Shown: positions 16,230 to 24,397 of the stretch, one piece after another
Layout of the letters: each line of letters begins with the position of its first letter
Numbering within the stretch: the stretch's first letter is position 1
The notes under the pieces: generated by a model
The model's input: the letters and a program-made list of their open reading frames with translations, nothing else
What the model was told of the DNA's origin: nothing
Database searches by the model: none
Origin: an uncultured Paracoccaceae bacterium
GTDB taxonomy: Bacteria > Pseudomonadota > Alphaproteobacteria > Rhodobacterales > Rhodobacteraceae
Reading direction: 5' to 3'
Length of the DNA: 64,000 nucleotides
NCBI GenBank assembly: GCA_947488175.1
Contig: CANKYO010000003.1
Location: forward strand, 1 to 64,000
Made by a program: the position numbers and the translations under genes

Positions 16230-17957
16230 TTAGTTTCCAGCTGGCTCCAGATTGTGGATGATCTGGTGGGTATGGTTCCACCAGAAGAACGGGTGGTTGT
16301 AGTAGTTTTCGGCCGTGGGCCAGCCTGTCCAATAGGTTTCGTTCATCGGCAGCAGTTTCGCCGCTTGAACCAGCGGAATGAACGGTGTGCCGGCGTCCAG
16401 ATGGCCATAGGCTTCGGCCACCAGCGCAGGCACCTCTGGATCGCCCAGTGCCCGCGTCGCGATTTCATCGACTACGGCCGAATAGGCCTCTGCACGGTCG
16501 CCATCCCAACGGGCGGTGTTGTTAAAACCCGGGCTGCGTTCGCCGACCGGCACCAAGTCCTTGACTGTATAACGGCCCATGGACGCCCAAGGTTCATTCA
16601 CCGATCCGCACGACAACCAGCTATAGGACATCTCGTAGGTACCGAACGGCAGAACCTCGCCCCAGAACACGCCGTTTTCGACCGGCACCGCCCTGGCATC
16701 GATGCCTGCGCGCTGAAGCTGTTCTACCACCACGTCAATCGTGCGCGTATATTCGGTGGAGGCGGAATTAACGTGAATATCTACAGAAAGCGTTTCGCCG
16801 TCCTTGGTGTAGTAATCACCGTCACGGGTCCAGCCCGTTGCTTCGATCAGGGTTTGTCCAGCGGCCACATCAGCGGACGCTGGCAGACCATAGCCCGCCT
16901 CGACCACAGCATCGATGAAAGGCGCCATGGAGCCGTAGTTCGCAAACATCGTCTCAGAGGCGGTTGTCGTGCCTTCGTAGGCCACATTCACGATCTGGTT
17001 GCGGTCGATGATATGAGCGACCGCCTTGCGCATGTTGGCATCATCCCATGGCGCGACCGTGGTATTGATTTCCAACTGACGCGCACAGGGGTCTGCGGCG
17101 GAATAGGGATAATCGGCATACCACGCGATGACATTGGGGTTCTGTGCGGCGATCGCCTCGAACGTGCCGATGGAGACGTTCTGTGCGGCATCCAACTGGT
17201 TCGATGCCATCAGCTGCGCGCGGCTTTCTTCGCCCCCGCTTTCAAGGAAGATCACACGCTGGGGCGCGGGCAGGCCTAGGAACCCAGTCTTTGCTCCCCA
17301 CCAGTCGTCGTTGCGATCCCAGATCGCGCGGTTCGATGCGGCAGAGGTAAATGTATATGGCCCGGTCCCGATGGGCGGATTGAACGCGAAGGTGGCCGCG
17401 TCTTCACCGTTCCAGATGTGTTCCGGCATGATCAGGAACGACCCGAAGATCCGCACACCGAAGTTTTCGACGATAAAGCGGGGGTTTGGATTTTGCAGTG
17501 TGAAACGCACGGTCAGGTCATCGACCTTCTCGACGCTTGCAACCTGTGCCCGGATCGTCGCGGCCTCACGGCTGGAAATTTCCTCGTTGGTCATCGCCAG
17601 ATTGACGGTAAAGATCACATCATCGGCGTTGAACGCCTCCCCATCGGACCATTCGACGCCTTCGCGCAAAGCGATCGTGAATTCCGTGCTGTCGTCGTTC
17701 TGGTCAAAACCGGTGGCTAACCACGGATCAAGATCGCCGGTGCCGTAGTTCAGAATGAAAAGCGGCTCCCACATAGTCTGGTGCGCGCCATGCATCCGCT
17801 TGGTGCCGGGGGTCATCCAGTTGAAGTTTTCGGGATCCTGGATCGTACGATCGAGGTCGAAGATAACCGTATTTTCGCGCGATACATCCTGCGCCCATGA
17901 GACCGACGCAACCACCGCAAGCGCCGAAGACGCCAAGAGTTTCCTGGTGAATTTCAT
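16230..17957 (-). CDS. ABC transporter substrate-binding protein, family 5
   Basis: 575 residues with a Sec signal peptide (MKFTRKLLASSALAVVASVSWA, cleavage before QDVSR). The mature protein has the family 5 pattern: the early TMWEPLFILN region, EFTIALREGVEWSDGEAFNADDVIFT and GTGPYTF, as in peptide-, nickel- and oligosaccharide-binding proteins. The N-terminal PENFNWMTPGTKR variant is one I associate with sugar-binding members, which would agree with the adjacent mannosidase, but sequence alone does not settle peptide versus sugar. It begins 45 bases after the metallo-hydrolase stop. Confidence 0.92.
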   Translation of the reverse strand: MKFTRKLLASSALAVVASVSWAQDVSRENTVIFDLDRTIQDPENFNWMTPGTKRMHGAHQTMWEPLFILNYGTGDLDPWLATGFDQNDDSTEFTIALREGVEWSDGEAFNADDVIFTVNLAMTNEEISSREAATIRAQVASVEKVDDLTVRFTLQNPNPRFIVENFGVRIFGSFLIMPEHIWNGEDAATFAFNPPIGTGPYTFTSAASNRAIWDRNDDWWGAKTGFLGLPAPQRVIFLESGGEESRAQLMASNQLDAAQNVSIGTFEAIAAQNPNVIAWYADYPYSAADPCARQLEINTTVAPWDDANMRKAVAHIIDRNQIVNVAYEGTTTASETMFANYGSMAPFIDAVVEAGYGLPASADVAAGQTLIEATGWTRDGDYYTKDGETLSVDIHVNSASTEYTRTIDVVVEQLQRAGIDARAVPVENGVFWGEVLPFGTYEMSYSWLSCGSVNEPWASMGRYTVKDLVPVGERSPGFNNTARWDGDRAEAYSAVVDEIATRALGDPEVPALVAEAYGHLDAGTPFIPLVQAAKLLPMNETYWTGWPTAENYYNHPFFWWNHTHQIIHNLEPAGN

Positions 17958-18002
17958 TTTGTACCTCCCAATTGTGGGCTTTCCGCCCGTTCGGCGCCCG
18001 CG

Positions 18003-18683
18003 TTAGCGGACGTAGTCCATGACCAGAACGCGCGTGCGGTCCGGCAAATCCTCCTTCTTCAGCTCGTGGATCGCGCCAAAGGCGAAATCCACGTCTTCAT
18101 CTTTGAAATGACTTAGAAAACTTTCGATCCACATGGTATTACGCGGTCGATAGGTCAGCGTGCGGAAATGCATCGGTATGACCAACTTGGGCCGAGTCCG
18201 ATGGATCATTTCCATTAGGTCAGGCAGCTCCAGCGTCAGGTATCCGCCCGCCAGTGCAAACAGAACGTCGGTGTCTTCGAAAAATGACTGCTGTGCGTCG
18301 GTCAACGGATTGCCGACATCCCCCATATGGGCGCATCTCATCCCGTCGAGTGTGAACCGATACATGCCGTTTTGCCCCGGGACTTCGTGTTCGGGGTGGT
18401 GGTCCCATTCTGCCGCCTCGATCGCGGTGATCTCGATCCCGCAGGCGGTCGTGCGGCCCCCGTCCTGCGCCACGGCCAATGCGTTGACGACCTCCGGTTC
18501 GCCTCGGATCAGATCGGCCCGGCAATGAGCATCGTCGTCATCGGAAGAAATCAGAACCAAATCTGCACTATCCTTGATGGGGGCATATCCCACACCTTCG
18601 GGCGTGTAAGGATCGGTAATGATCCGCGGCCCCGTTTCGGAATCAAGCCCAAAGGCTGCATGCCCATACCAGGTGATTTTCAT
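18003..18683 (-). CDS. Metallo-beta-lactamase-fold (UlaG-like) protein with altered metal motif
   Basis: 226 residues. MKITWYGHAAFGLDSETGPRIITDPY is the start seen in UlaG/MBL-fold hydrolases, and later elements such as MGDVGNPLT and KLVIPMHFRTLTY fit the fold. The central metal motif, normally T/S-H-x-H-x-D-H, reads ISSDDDDAHC here, so the first two histidines are missing. Either it binds metal differently or it has lost hydrolase activity. In UlaG the activity is a sugar-lactone hydrolysis. The gene abuts the dioxygenase gene with no gap and precedes the importer genes, so it belongs to the same operon. Confidence 0.78.
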   Translation of the reverse strand: MKITWYGHAAFGLDSETGPRIITDPYTPEGVGYAPIKDSADLVLISSDDDDAHCRADLIRGEPEVVNALAVAQDGGRTTACGIEITAIEAAEWDHHPEHEVPGQNGMYRFTLDGMRCAHMGDVGNPLTDAQQSFFEDTDVLFALAGGYLTLELPDLMEMIHRTRPKLVIPMHFRTLTYRPRNTMWIESFLSHFKDEDVDFAFGAIHELKKEDLPDRTRVLVMDYVR

Positions 18684-19511
18684 TCAGTTATTCCCGACGA
18701 CATGCGGCGACGCCGTCTTAGTAATATCATCATTTTCAGGGCGCGGATGAGTGCGCCAGCTTCCAGCCTCGCCGCGGCACAGAATCGCCTCCACCCCGCG
18801 GGCCCACGCCTCATCGGTGATCTGGACCTCCGGCGGGCAATACCGGAGTGTCAGGCCGCAGCGGCGGCGATCGCTGGCATTGGCCATGGATCCGTGAACC
18901 AGCATGTCCGCATGCATCGACATCTGGCCGGCCCTCAGACTGTTGGTGAAGGGCGGGCCCAACGCGCCAGCATCCGCCGTGCCCTTGTGAAACACGTACC
19001 CGCTGCCTTCTGTCTTGGCCACGGGCAAAGCGCCCTTGTTGTGCGTGCCGGGGATGAACCGCATGGCGGAATTGCCCTCGTCCGCATCATCAATGGCAAG
19101 CCATACAGTCACCGTCCGCGCTGGGCTCAATGCCCAAAACGACGCATCCTGATGCCAAGGAACGGCCCGCAGATCGCGCGGGGCCTTCGACAGAACAGCC
19201 GTAGCCCAGCACAGGATATTCGGACCAATCAGATCCTCGACATGATCCAGAATGCGCGGGTCAGTCGCGATGTCCCAAAGGCGTGACAATCGGGCCTGAT
19301 AGCAATTCACACCATAGGCACCATCGGGGCCAAGGTCAGCCATGTAGCGGTCAACGACCCAACGAATGTTGGCGATCTCGCGATCTGTGAAGGCATCAAG
19401 CGGCTGCACGAACCCCTGTTCATTGTACTGTGCGATCTGCGCCGTGGTCAGCCGCTTTGGGCGAACGTTGCGCACAGGTGCAAAGCTCAGATCAAGATCC
19501 GCATCCAACAT
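18684..19511 (-). CDS. Phytanoyl-CoA dioxygenase (PhyH) family protein
   Basis: 275 residues. It carries the iron-binding facial triad of Fe(II)/2-oxoglutarate dioxygenases: H120-x-D122 in PWHQDASFW and distal H206 in LVHGSMAN, with arginines at 215-217 suited to bind 2-oxoglutarate, and the VTVWLAIDDADEGNSAM strand typical of PhyH proteins. Likely reaction: hydroxylation of a small molecule coupled to 2-oxoglutarate decarboxylation; the substrate is unknown. It is the first gene of the importer/mannosidase operon, divergent from the AraC regulator. Its stop is directly followed by the start of the MBL-fold gene. Confidence 0.9.
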   Translation of the reverse strand: MLDADLDLSFAPVRNVRPKRLTTAQIAQYNEQGFVQPLDAFTDREIANIRWVVDRYMADLGPDGAYGVNCYQARLSRLWDIATDPRILDHVEDLIGPNILCWATAVLSKAPRDLRAVPWHQDASFWALSPARTVTVWLAIDDADEGNSAMRFIPGTHNKGALPVAKTEGSGYVFHKGTADAGALGPPFTNSLRAGQMSMHADMLVHGSMANASDRRRCGLTLRYCPPEVQITDEAWARGVEAILCRGEAGSWRTHPRPENDDITKTASPHVVGNN

Positions 19512-19589
19512 CTGAAAAGGTCCTCCGTGCTCACTAGCATGCGCAATGCGGACGTAAGGTCAGTGGCGCAATTTGACTATTTATTGTAC

Positions 19590-19605
19590 TATGTTGATTA
19601 ACATA
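19590..19605. promoter_or_regulatory. Inverted repeat in AraC/dioxygenase divergent promoter region
   Basis: TATGTT-GATT-AACATA has perfect six-base arms and lies in the AT-rich 131-base gap between the divergent AraC gene and the importer operon. The location is right for a shared operator. AraC proteins often prefer direct repeats, so the factor is uncertain. Confidence 0.35.
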
Positions 19606-19642
19606 TCCGAATAATCTCCATTTTATTGACGAATATTGCTGC

Positions 19643-20503
19643 ATGTACAAAACAACCTTCCTGATCGAAAACTATATAACCGCGGCGGAAAGCTTCCATT
19701 TCGCCCGTAAGCAACTGGCGAAACGATTTCCGGACACCTCCCACGACCATGACTATTTCGAGGTCTTCCTGATCGAGACCGGCCGAACCCAGCACTGGAT
19801 AAACGGCACAAACCAGACCCTAGAAGCCGGACAACTCGTCTTCATCCGGCCGGGCGACGTTCATGCCTTTCGCGCAGATCGCAAACTCGGCTGTCAGATC
19901 ATCAATGTGATGTTCCGGACAGAAACCGCGAGGCATCTGGCGACGCGCTACGCCGATACGATCGCCGGTCGGTTCTTCGATGGAAGGGACCCGCTGCCCG
20001 ATCTGCATACGCTCGGGCCCACCCGCTTCGCGAGGGCCGTGGCCGTGGCAGAGCAACTGCAGACAGCGGACCGCTCACTGGCACGAATAGAGGAATTTCT
20101 TTTGGTGCTGGTCAACCGGGTGGCCCACGCATCCAGCGGTGTAACGGGCACCACGCCCCGTTGGTTCGCCAAGGCTTGCAGTGCGGCCCTCTCGCCGGAT
20201 CTGTTCCGCAAAGGCGGGGCAGGACTTGTTGCCGCCGCGGGCCGATCTCACGAACACGTCTGCCGGACCTGCAAAGGCATCACCGGCTATACGCCGTCGG
20301 AATACGTCAATCGCATCCGGATCGAGCACGCAGCCCACCTGTTGCGCAGCTCCGAACTGGCCGTCGACGACGTCATCGAAAGTTGCGGCTTCGAAAACGT
20401 AAGTTACTTCTACCGCCTCTTTCGAAAACAAATGGGCGCAACCCCAAAGGCGTACCGCCTCACAAATCAGCAAGACCCGTTCGAGCAAGGGCCCCTTAAT
20501 TGA
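19643..20503 (+). CDS. AraC-family transcriptional regulator
   Basis: 286 residues. The N-terminal part has a cupin sensor domain (HDHDYFEVFLIETGRTQHWING, then GDVHAF), and the C-terminal hundred residues contain the two AraC helix-turn-helices: ITGYTPSEYVNRIRIEHAAHLL and VDDVIESCGFENVSYFYRLFRKQMGATPKAYR. It is divergently placed upstream of the dioxygenase/importer/mannosidase operon and is its most likely regulator, probably sensing the imported sugar or a product. Similarity to an IS5-type transposase begins within a few bases of its stop codon, so the last residues may be altered by the insertion; the DNA-binding domain is complete. Confidence 0.92.
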   Translation: MYKTTFLIENYITAAESFHFARKQLAKRFPDTSHDHDYFEVFLIETGRTQHWINGTNQTLEAGQLVFIRPGDVHAFRADRKLGCQIINVMFRTETARHLATRYADTIAGRFFDGRDPLPDLHTLGPTRFARAVAVAEQLQTADRSLARIEEFLLVLVNRVAHASSGVTGTTPRWFAKACSAALSPDLFRKGGAGLVAAAGRSHEHVCRTCKGITGYTPSEYVNRIRIEHAAHLLRSSELAVDDVIESCGFENVSYFYRLFRKQMGATPKAYRLTNQQDPFEQGPLN

Positions 20504-20507
20504 CCGC

Positions 20508-21028
20508 TTTGCGCGGGGTAGCTTCTCAGACTTGCCTCTGGCCGCCCAGCACGGCGAAGAGAAGACCGTGATAATCGACGGAGTTATCTGAAGCCTACAG
20601 AACTGCGACCAGCATGGGCGTCAAAAAGTGGGATGAGCCATTGGAACGCCATTGGTCCGAGAGACAATGGCGAATGCCGACCACTCGACTTGTTTGTCAC
20701 CGCCGGGCAGGTCAGCGACTACATCGGGACGAGGGCGCTTCTGAGTAGCCTGCCAAATGTCGACTGGCTGCTTGGGGATCGAGGGTTTGACGTCAACTGG
20801 TTCAGAGAAGCGTTGAAAGACAAAGTGATACGCGCCTGCACCCCAGGTCGTAAGTTGCGCAAGGTAGCCGTGAAATACGACAAGCGCCGTCACAAACGCC
20901 GCAATCGGGTTGAGATCAGGTTTGGCAGAGTCAAAGACTGGCGACTGGTTGCGACACGATACGACTGGTGCCCAAAGGTCTTCCTCTCCGCCATCGCACT
21001 CGCCGCAACCGTCATCTATTGGCTATGA
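20508..21028 (+). pseudogene. IS5-family transposase remnant
   Basis: The C-terminal half of an IS5-type DDE transposase can be followed through at least three frames. FARGSFSDLPLAAQHGEEKTVIID starts at 20508; the TATCTGAAG words follow in a second frame; then YRTATSMGVKK in a third; and a longer open stretch from about 20672 to 21028 has GQVSDYIGTRALLSSLP, DRGFD and the terminal KYDKRRHKRRNRVEIRFGR region. The N-terminal half is missing and no inverted repeats were identified, so this is a dead fragment. One deleted base after the AAG codon accounts for one of the shifts. Confidence 0.82.
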
Positions 21029-21258
21029 GTCCCTACACTAAGCCTTGTTGATCGTTTCAAACGGAACGCGATTGCCAACAATCGACTTGCAGGACCAGCA
21101 AATTCGCCTACAAAAGGTGACCGCGCAGAGCTTACACAGTTCAAGACATATTAAGAAAACCTGCATGGAAGCAGTTTGACTTTGGAGTGCGTTTTCAGTT
21201 TGGAAAAGTCACCCGTGGCGACTTGGTCGGCGATTTTGAGAGGGAGGGACGCCAAAGC
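21029..21258. other. Gap between transposase remnant and DUF2848 gene
   Basis: About 230 bases without a recognisable gene. It should contain the promoter of the DUF2848 gene. No target-site duplication or terminal repeat could be assigned to the IS5-like remnant. Confidence 0.4.
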
Positions 21259-21918
21259 ATGGACGTTGCATTCAGCATTGGTAACACGCGCATCTCTGTG
21301 ACGATCAAGTCGATTGTCGTGGCCGGTTGGACGGGTCGAAATAGTGAGGCGGTTCGACATCATATCGACGAACTGGCAGCTTTGGGCATTGCCCCACCAA
21401 GTCAGGTTCCTCTTTACTACCGGGTCTCAAATGCGTTGTTGACTCAGTCCGAAACCATCGAGGTGTTGGGGGATGGCACATCGGGGGAAATTGAGCCAAT
21501 GCTGATTCAGGCAGGGGGCAGGTTATATTTTGGCCTGGCGTCAGATCATACCGACCGAGATCTGGAACGACACTCGGTTGCGGCTTCCAAACAGGCCTGT
21601 GCCAAACCTGTCGCAACTCCGCTCTGGGATTTTGAGGAGATCAAAGATCACCTTGATGAGATCACTTTGAAATGCTGGATCGAGGAGAACGGCCGCGAAG
21701 TTCTTTATCAGGACGGCACTCTGGCCGGAATTCGCCCACTGACGGAACTTTGCGTTGGGGCCGATATGGCGGACGGGACGGTGATGTTGTGCGGCACATT
21801 GGCGGCCATTGGCGGCGTGCGCCCAGCCAAGAAATACCGGATGGAGGTTTCTGACCCGACGAACGGAAAGGCCATCACATTGTCTTACGACGTCAGGACG
21901 CTGCCAATCATATCTTAA
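21259..21918 (+). CDS. DUF2848 family protein
   Basis: 219 residues. Family traits seen: an early strand-rich region ending SIVVAGWTGRN, LAALGIAPPSQVPLYYRVS, and the motif GLASDHTDRDLERHSVAASKQACAKPVA, which I recognise from DUF2848 proteins of Roseobacters. The SDHTDR-like element suggests a small-molecule enzyme, but no activity is known to me. The ATG at 21259 has GGGAGGGA upstream and gives the usual N terminus; an in-frame GTG at 21187 is less likely. It converges on pxpC with only 14 bases between the stops, which associates it with the 5-oxoproline module. Confidence 0.8.
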   Translation: MDVAFSIGNTRISVTIKSIVVAGWTGRNSEAVRHHIDELAALGIAPPSQVPLYYRVSNALLTQSETIEVLGDGTSGEIEPMLIQAGGRLYFGLASDHTDRDLERHSVAASKQACAKPVATPLWDFEEIKDHLDEITLKCWIEENGREVLYQDGTLAGIRPLTELCVGADMADGTVMLCGTLAAIGGVRPAKKYRMEVSDPTNGKAITLSYDVRTLPIIS

Positions 21919-21932
21919 CGCTGCCATGTAAG

Positions 21933-22934
21933 CTATTCATAGACGCAGCCGTGGATCAGGTTCTCGCGCATCAGGCGTTGCTCGAGTGACCCGCGCGGAA
22001 CAGAGATGTCTTTCAGGTATTCAACCTTTTGGCTTTGGAAGGCTCGGACCACTTCAATGGCCTGTGGGCTTGAGATGGACGCAAATCGCACGGCCTCGCC
22101 CGCGCGGAATTGGACCAACCTATCGGTATCACAGGAGATGACAGTGGCAATCTTCGGATAGCCACCCGTCGTCTGATGATCCGCAAGGAGCACCGTAGGA
22201 ACACCATCCCCCGACACTTGAACCGATCCGCGCACGATGGGTTCAGACGGGATAGAGAGGGCAGCGTCAAGGTCCAGTGGTGGACCGCTCAACCGCATAC
22301 CCATCCGGTCATAGGCCCCTGTAACCTTGAATGTCTCCGAGACAAAACGCGCGAAAGAATCGTCGGCGAAATGCTGATCCTGTGGCCCGGAGACAACGCG
22401 CATGGCCCCGTCGGGCATAAAGCCGGGCCGTGGCATGTCTCCCAGTCGATCATCGCAGATGGCGGCATCCAAAACCTTGATCGTCTGCCCTGCCTGCAAG
22501 ACCCCACCACCAAACCCAGAGGTTGAATGCGTCGCATGACTGCCCAGCCATTCCGATGCGTCCAACCTGCCGGAAAAGGCCAGATAGGCCCAGCTTCCGG
22601 TCGTTCCGGCGCTGATCGACAACTGTTCGCCCGTGCGGATGGTCAGGACCGTCCAGGATGCGGTTTTCTGTCCGCCGTGTTTGACGACAAAATCCCCGCC
22701 GGTGATTGCAACCGTGGCGGCACCGGTCGTGCAATGCAGGATCAAACCGCCAAGCGAGATTTCGATTGCTGTCAAACCTGCCGCATTGCCAAGGGCCGCG
22801 TGGGCGGCGTCAAAGGCCAGACGGTCCATCGGACCAGACGTTGCCACGCCGTAGCGCATGTTGCCGGGCCGGCCTGCGTCCTGAAATGTGACAAGGGGGC
22901 CAGCAAATGAAACGTTGAAGTCAGCCTCACCCAT
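21933..22934 (-). CDS. pxpC: 5-oxoprolinase subunit C (KipA/AHS2 family)
   Basis: 333 residues. The start FNVSFAGPLVTFQDAGRPGNMRYGVATSGPMDRLAF is the hallmark of the biotin-dependent-carboxyltransferase-like AHS2 domain (KipA/PxpC). With PxpA and PxpB it forms the ATP-dependent bacterial 5-oxoprolinase that opens pyroglutamate to glutamate. The ATG at 22934 overlaps the pxpB stop by eight bases; the in-frame start at 23033 would reach far into pxpB and is rejected. It is the last gene of the transporter/oxoprolinase operon. Confidence 0.92.
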   Translation of the reverse strand: MGEADFNVSFAGPLVTFQDAGRPGNMRYGVATSGPMDRLAFDAAHAALGNAAGLTAIEISLGGLILHCTTGAATVAITGGDFVVKHGGQKTASWTVLTIRTGEQLSISAGTTGSWAYLAFSGRLDASEWLGSHATHSTSGFGGGVLQAGQTIKVLDAAICDDRLGDMPRPGFMPDGAMRVVSGPQDQHFADDSFARFVSETFKVTGAYDRMGMRLSGPPLDLDAALSIPSEPIVRGSVQVSGDGVPTVLLADHQTTGGYPKIATVISCDTDRLVQFRAGEAVRFASISSPQAIEVVRAFQSQKVEYLKDISVPRGSLEQRLMRENLIHGCVYE

Positions 22935-23622
22935 GATTGCCGCCTTTACAAAGACGTTCGAATGCCGCGGTGTCGATTCGTTCGAACGCGAGGCAATCTC
23001 CGACGTCGAACAGAAAGGGGTGTTCAGGGTCACCGGTGAACACAGATGTGGGGGAGCGGCCGATGATCGACCAGCCGGTCGGCATGGTAAGTGTCGTGAT
23101 CAGGCATTGCGCCCCCGCGATGATGACGCTACCTGCAGGCACATCGCGCACGGGCTTTGATTTGCGCGGCACCTGTATCTGCTCCCGCACTCCTGACAGA
23201 TAAGCATAGCCGGGCGCGAACCCGTACATCAGAACCTGAAAGTTGCTGGCGAGATGGGCGTTGATCACCGCCTCGGTCGTCAGGCCGGTTGCTGACGCGA
23301 CAGCGTCCAAATCGGGCGCAAAGGGAGCCTCATAGCAGACTTGCACGCTGCGTTGAACGCCTGCCACCTTGGTAACTTCCAACCTATCGAGGCAGTCACG
23401 GACGTGTCCTTCTACGGTGACATGGTCCGTTTGTGTTGGATCGAAAGAAACCAGAAGGTTTACCAAGGCAGGCACTGTCTCGATCACGCCGGGCGGCGTG
23501 TCAGCACAGATTGCCTTGTCCAATGCGACGACATAGGCGTGTGCGGTCTCAGAAATCTCCTGCGCGAAACTGACCAGCAAGGCGTGGTCGGCGATGGCTG
23601 TAAACGCGGCGCCCATTGGCAT
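22927..23622 (-). CDS. pxpB: 5-oxoprolinase subunit B (KipI/AHS1 family)
   Basis: 231 residues with the AHS1 domain: YGFAPGYAYLSGV, then PRKSKPVRDVPAGSVIIAG and TGWSIIGRSP, which are the conserved KipI/PxpB blocks. It partners PxpC in 5-oxoproline cleavage. The start is at 23622, one base after the pxpA stop; an ATG two codons downstream is an alternative. Spacing and overlap show translational coupling with both pxpA and pxpC. Confidence 0.92.
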   Translation of the reverse strand: MPMGAAFTAIADHALLVSFAQEISETAHAYVVALDKAICADTPPGVIETVPALVNLLVSFDPTQTDHVTVEGHVRDCLDRLEVTKVAGVQRSVQVCYEAPFAPDLDAVASATGLTTEAVINAHLASNFQVLMYGFAPGYAYLSGVREQIQVPRKSKPVRDVPAGSVIIAGAQCLITTLTMPTGWSIIGRSPTSVFTGDPEHPFLFDVGDCLAFERIDTAAFERLCKGGNHG

Positions 23623-23623
23623 C

Positions 23624-24385
23624 TCAGGCCTCTATGAACCCGGTGATCTGAATACTGTGCGCCGTCAGCTGCCGGCGTATCTCGCGCGCCATGTCGACCG
23701 CCCCAGGGGAGTCCCCGTGCACACAAATCGATTGCGCGGCCAGCTTGATCGGCGGCCCGTCGATCACAGGCATCAGTCCGGTTTCAAGAAAGGACAAAAG
23801 TCGCGCCACCGCTTCAGCGGCATCGTGGATCATCGCGCCGTCCTGACCACGCGGGACAAGTTGACCGGATAATATATAGCCGCGGTCGGCGAAAATCTCG
23901 GAATAGACCGGAGCATTCGCCGCGCGGGCCGCCTGTTTTGTATGCGTGCCAGAAATCGCAAGGATCGCTAGTTCGGGATCGATCATCAGCGCTGCTTTGA
24001 CGATGGCCGCCGCGACCTCTGCGTCACGGGCGGCAAGATTGCCAAGCGCCCCGTGCGGCTTGACGTAGGTGATGGGCACACCGACCTGCGCGGCAATACC
24101 CTTGAGCGCACCAATCTGGGCGGCACACAGGCGTCCGATCTCTGCGGGCGACATGGGTATGACGCGCCGCCCAAAGCCTTCGCGATCGTTATATCCGGGA
24201 TGCGCTCCCACGTTGACGCCATTCTCTTTTGCCAGACTAAGCGTATGAAACATCGTTTCGAGATCACTCGCATGGCCGCCACAGGCGACGTTGGCAGAGC
24301 TGACGATGGACAACATCCCGGCATCGTCCCCCATGGACCAAGGTCCGAATCCTCCACCAAGATCAGAGTTCAGATCGATGCGCAT
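23624..24385 (-). CDS. pxpA: 5-oxoprolinase subunit A (LamB/YcsF family)
   Basis: 253 residues. The conserved N terminus RIDLNSDLGGGFGPW, the SSANVACGGHASD block and VGAHPGYNDREGFGRR define the LamB/YcsF (PxpA) family. It is the third component of 5-oxoprolinase. The ATG at 24385 has AGGTG nine bases upstream; a GTG at 24397 directly following the TRAP permease stop is the alternative. The position after the TRAP genes suggests that the imported substrate is 5-oxoproline or something converted to it. Confidence 0.92.
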   Translation of the reverse strand: MRIDLNSDLGGGFGPWSMGDDAGMLSIVSSANVACGGHASDLETMFHTLSLAKENGVNVGAHPGYNDREGFGRRVIPMSPAEIGRLCAAQIGALKGIAAQVGVPITYVKPHGALGNLAARDAEVAAAIVKAALMIDPELAILAISGTHTKQAARAANAPVYSEIFADRGYILSGQLVPRGQDGAMIHDAAEAVARLLSFLETGLMPVIDGPPIKLAAQSICVHGDSPGAVDMAREIRRQLTAHSIQITGFIEA

Positions 24386-24397
24386 TTGATTTGACAC

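Noticed and set aside
16254-17279. 341-codon plus-strand frame opposite the ABC binding-protein gene
   Set aside because: The minus strand has a signal peptide and a full family-5 binding protein; the plus frame reflects the codon bias of GC-rich DNA.
18003-18683. UlaG lactonase function for the MBL-fold protein
   Set aside because: The metal-binding histidine motif is missing, so an UlaG-type activity cannot be claimed.
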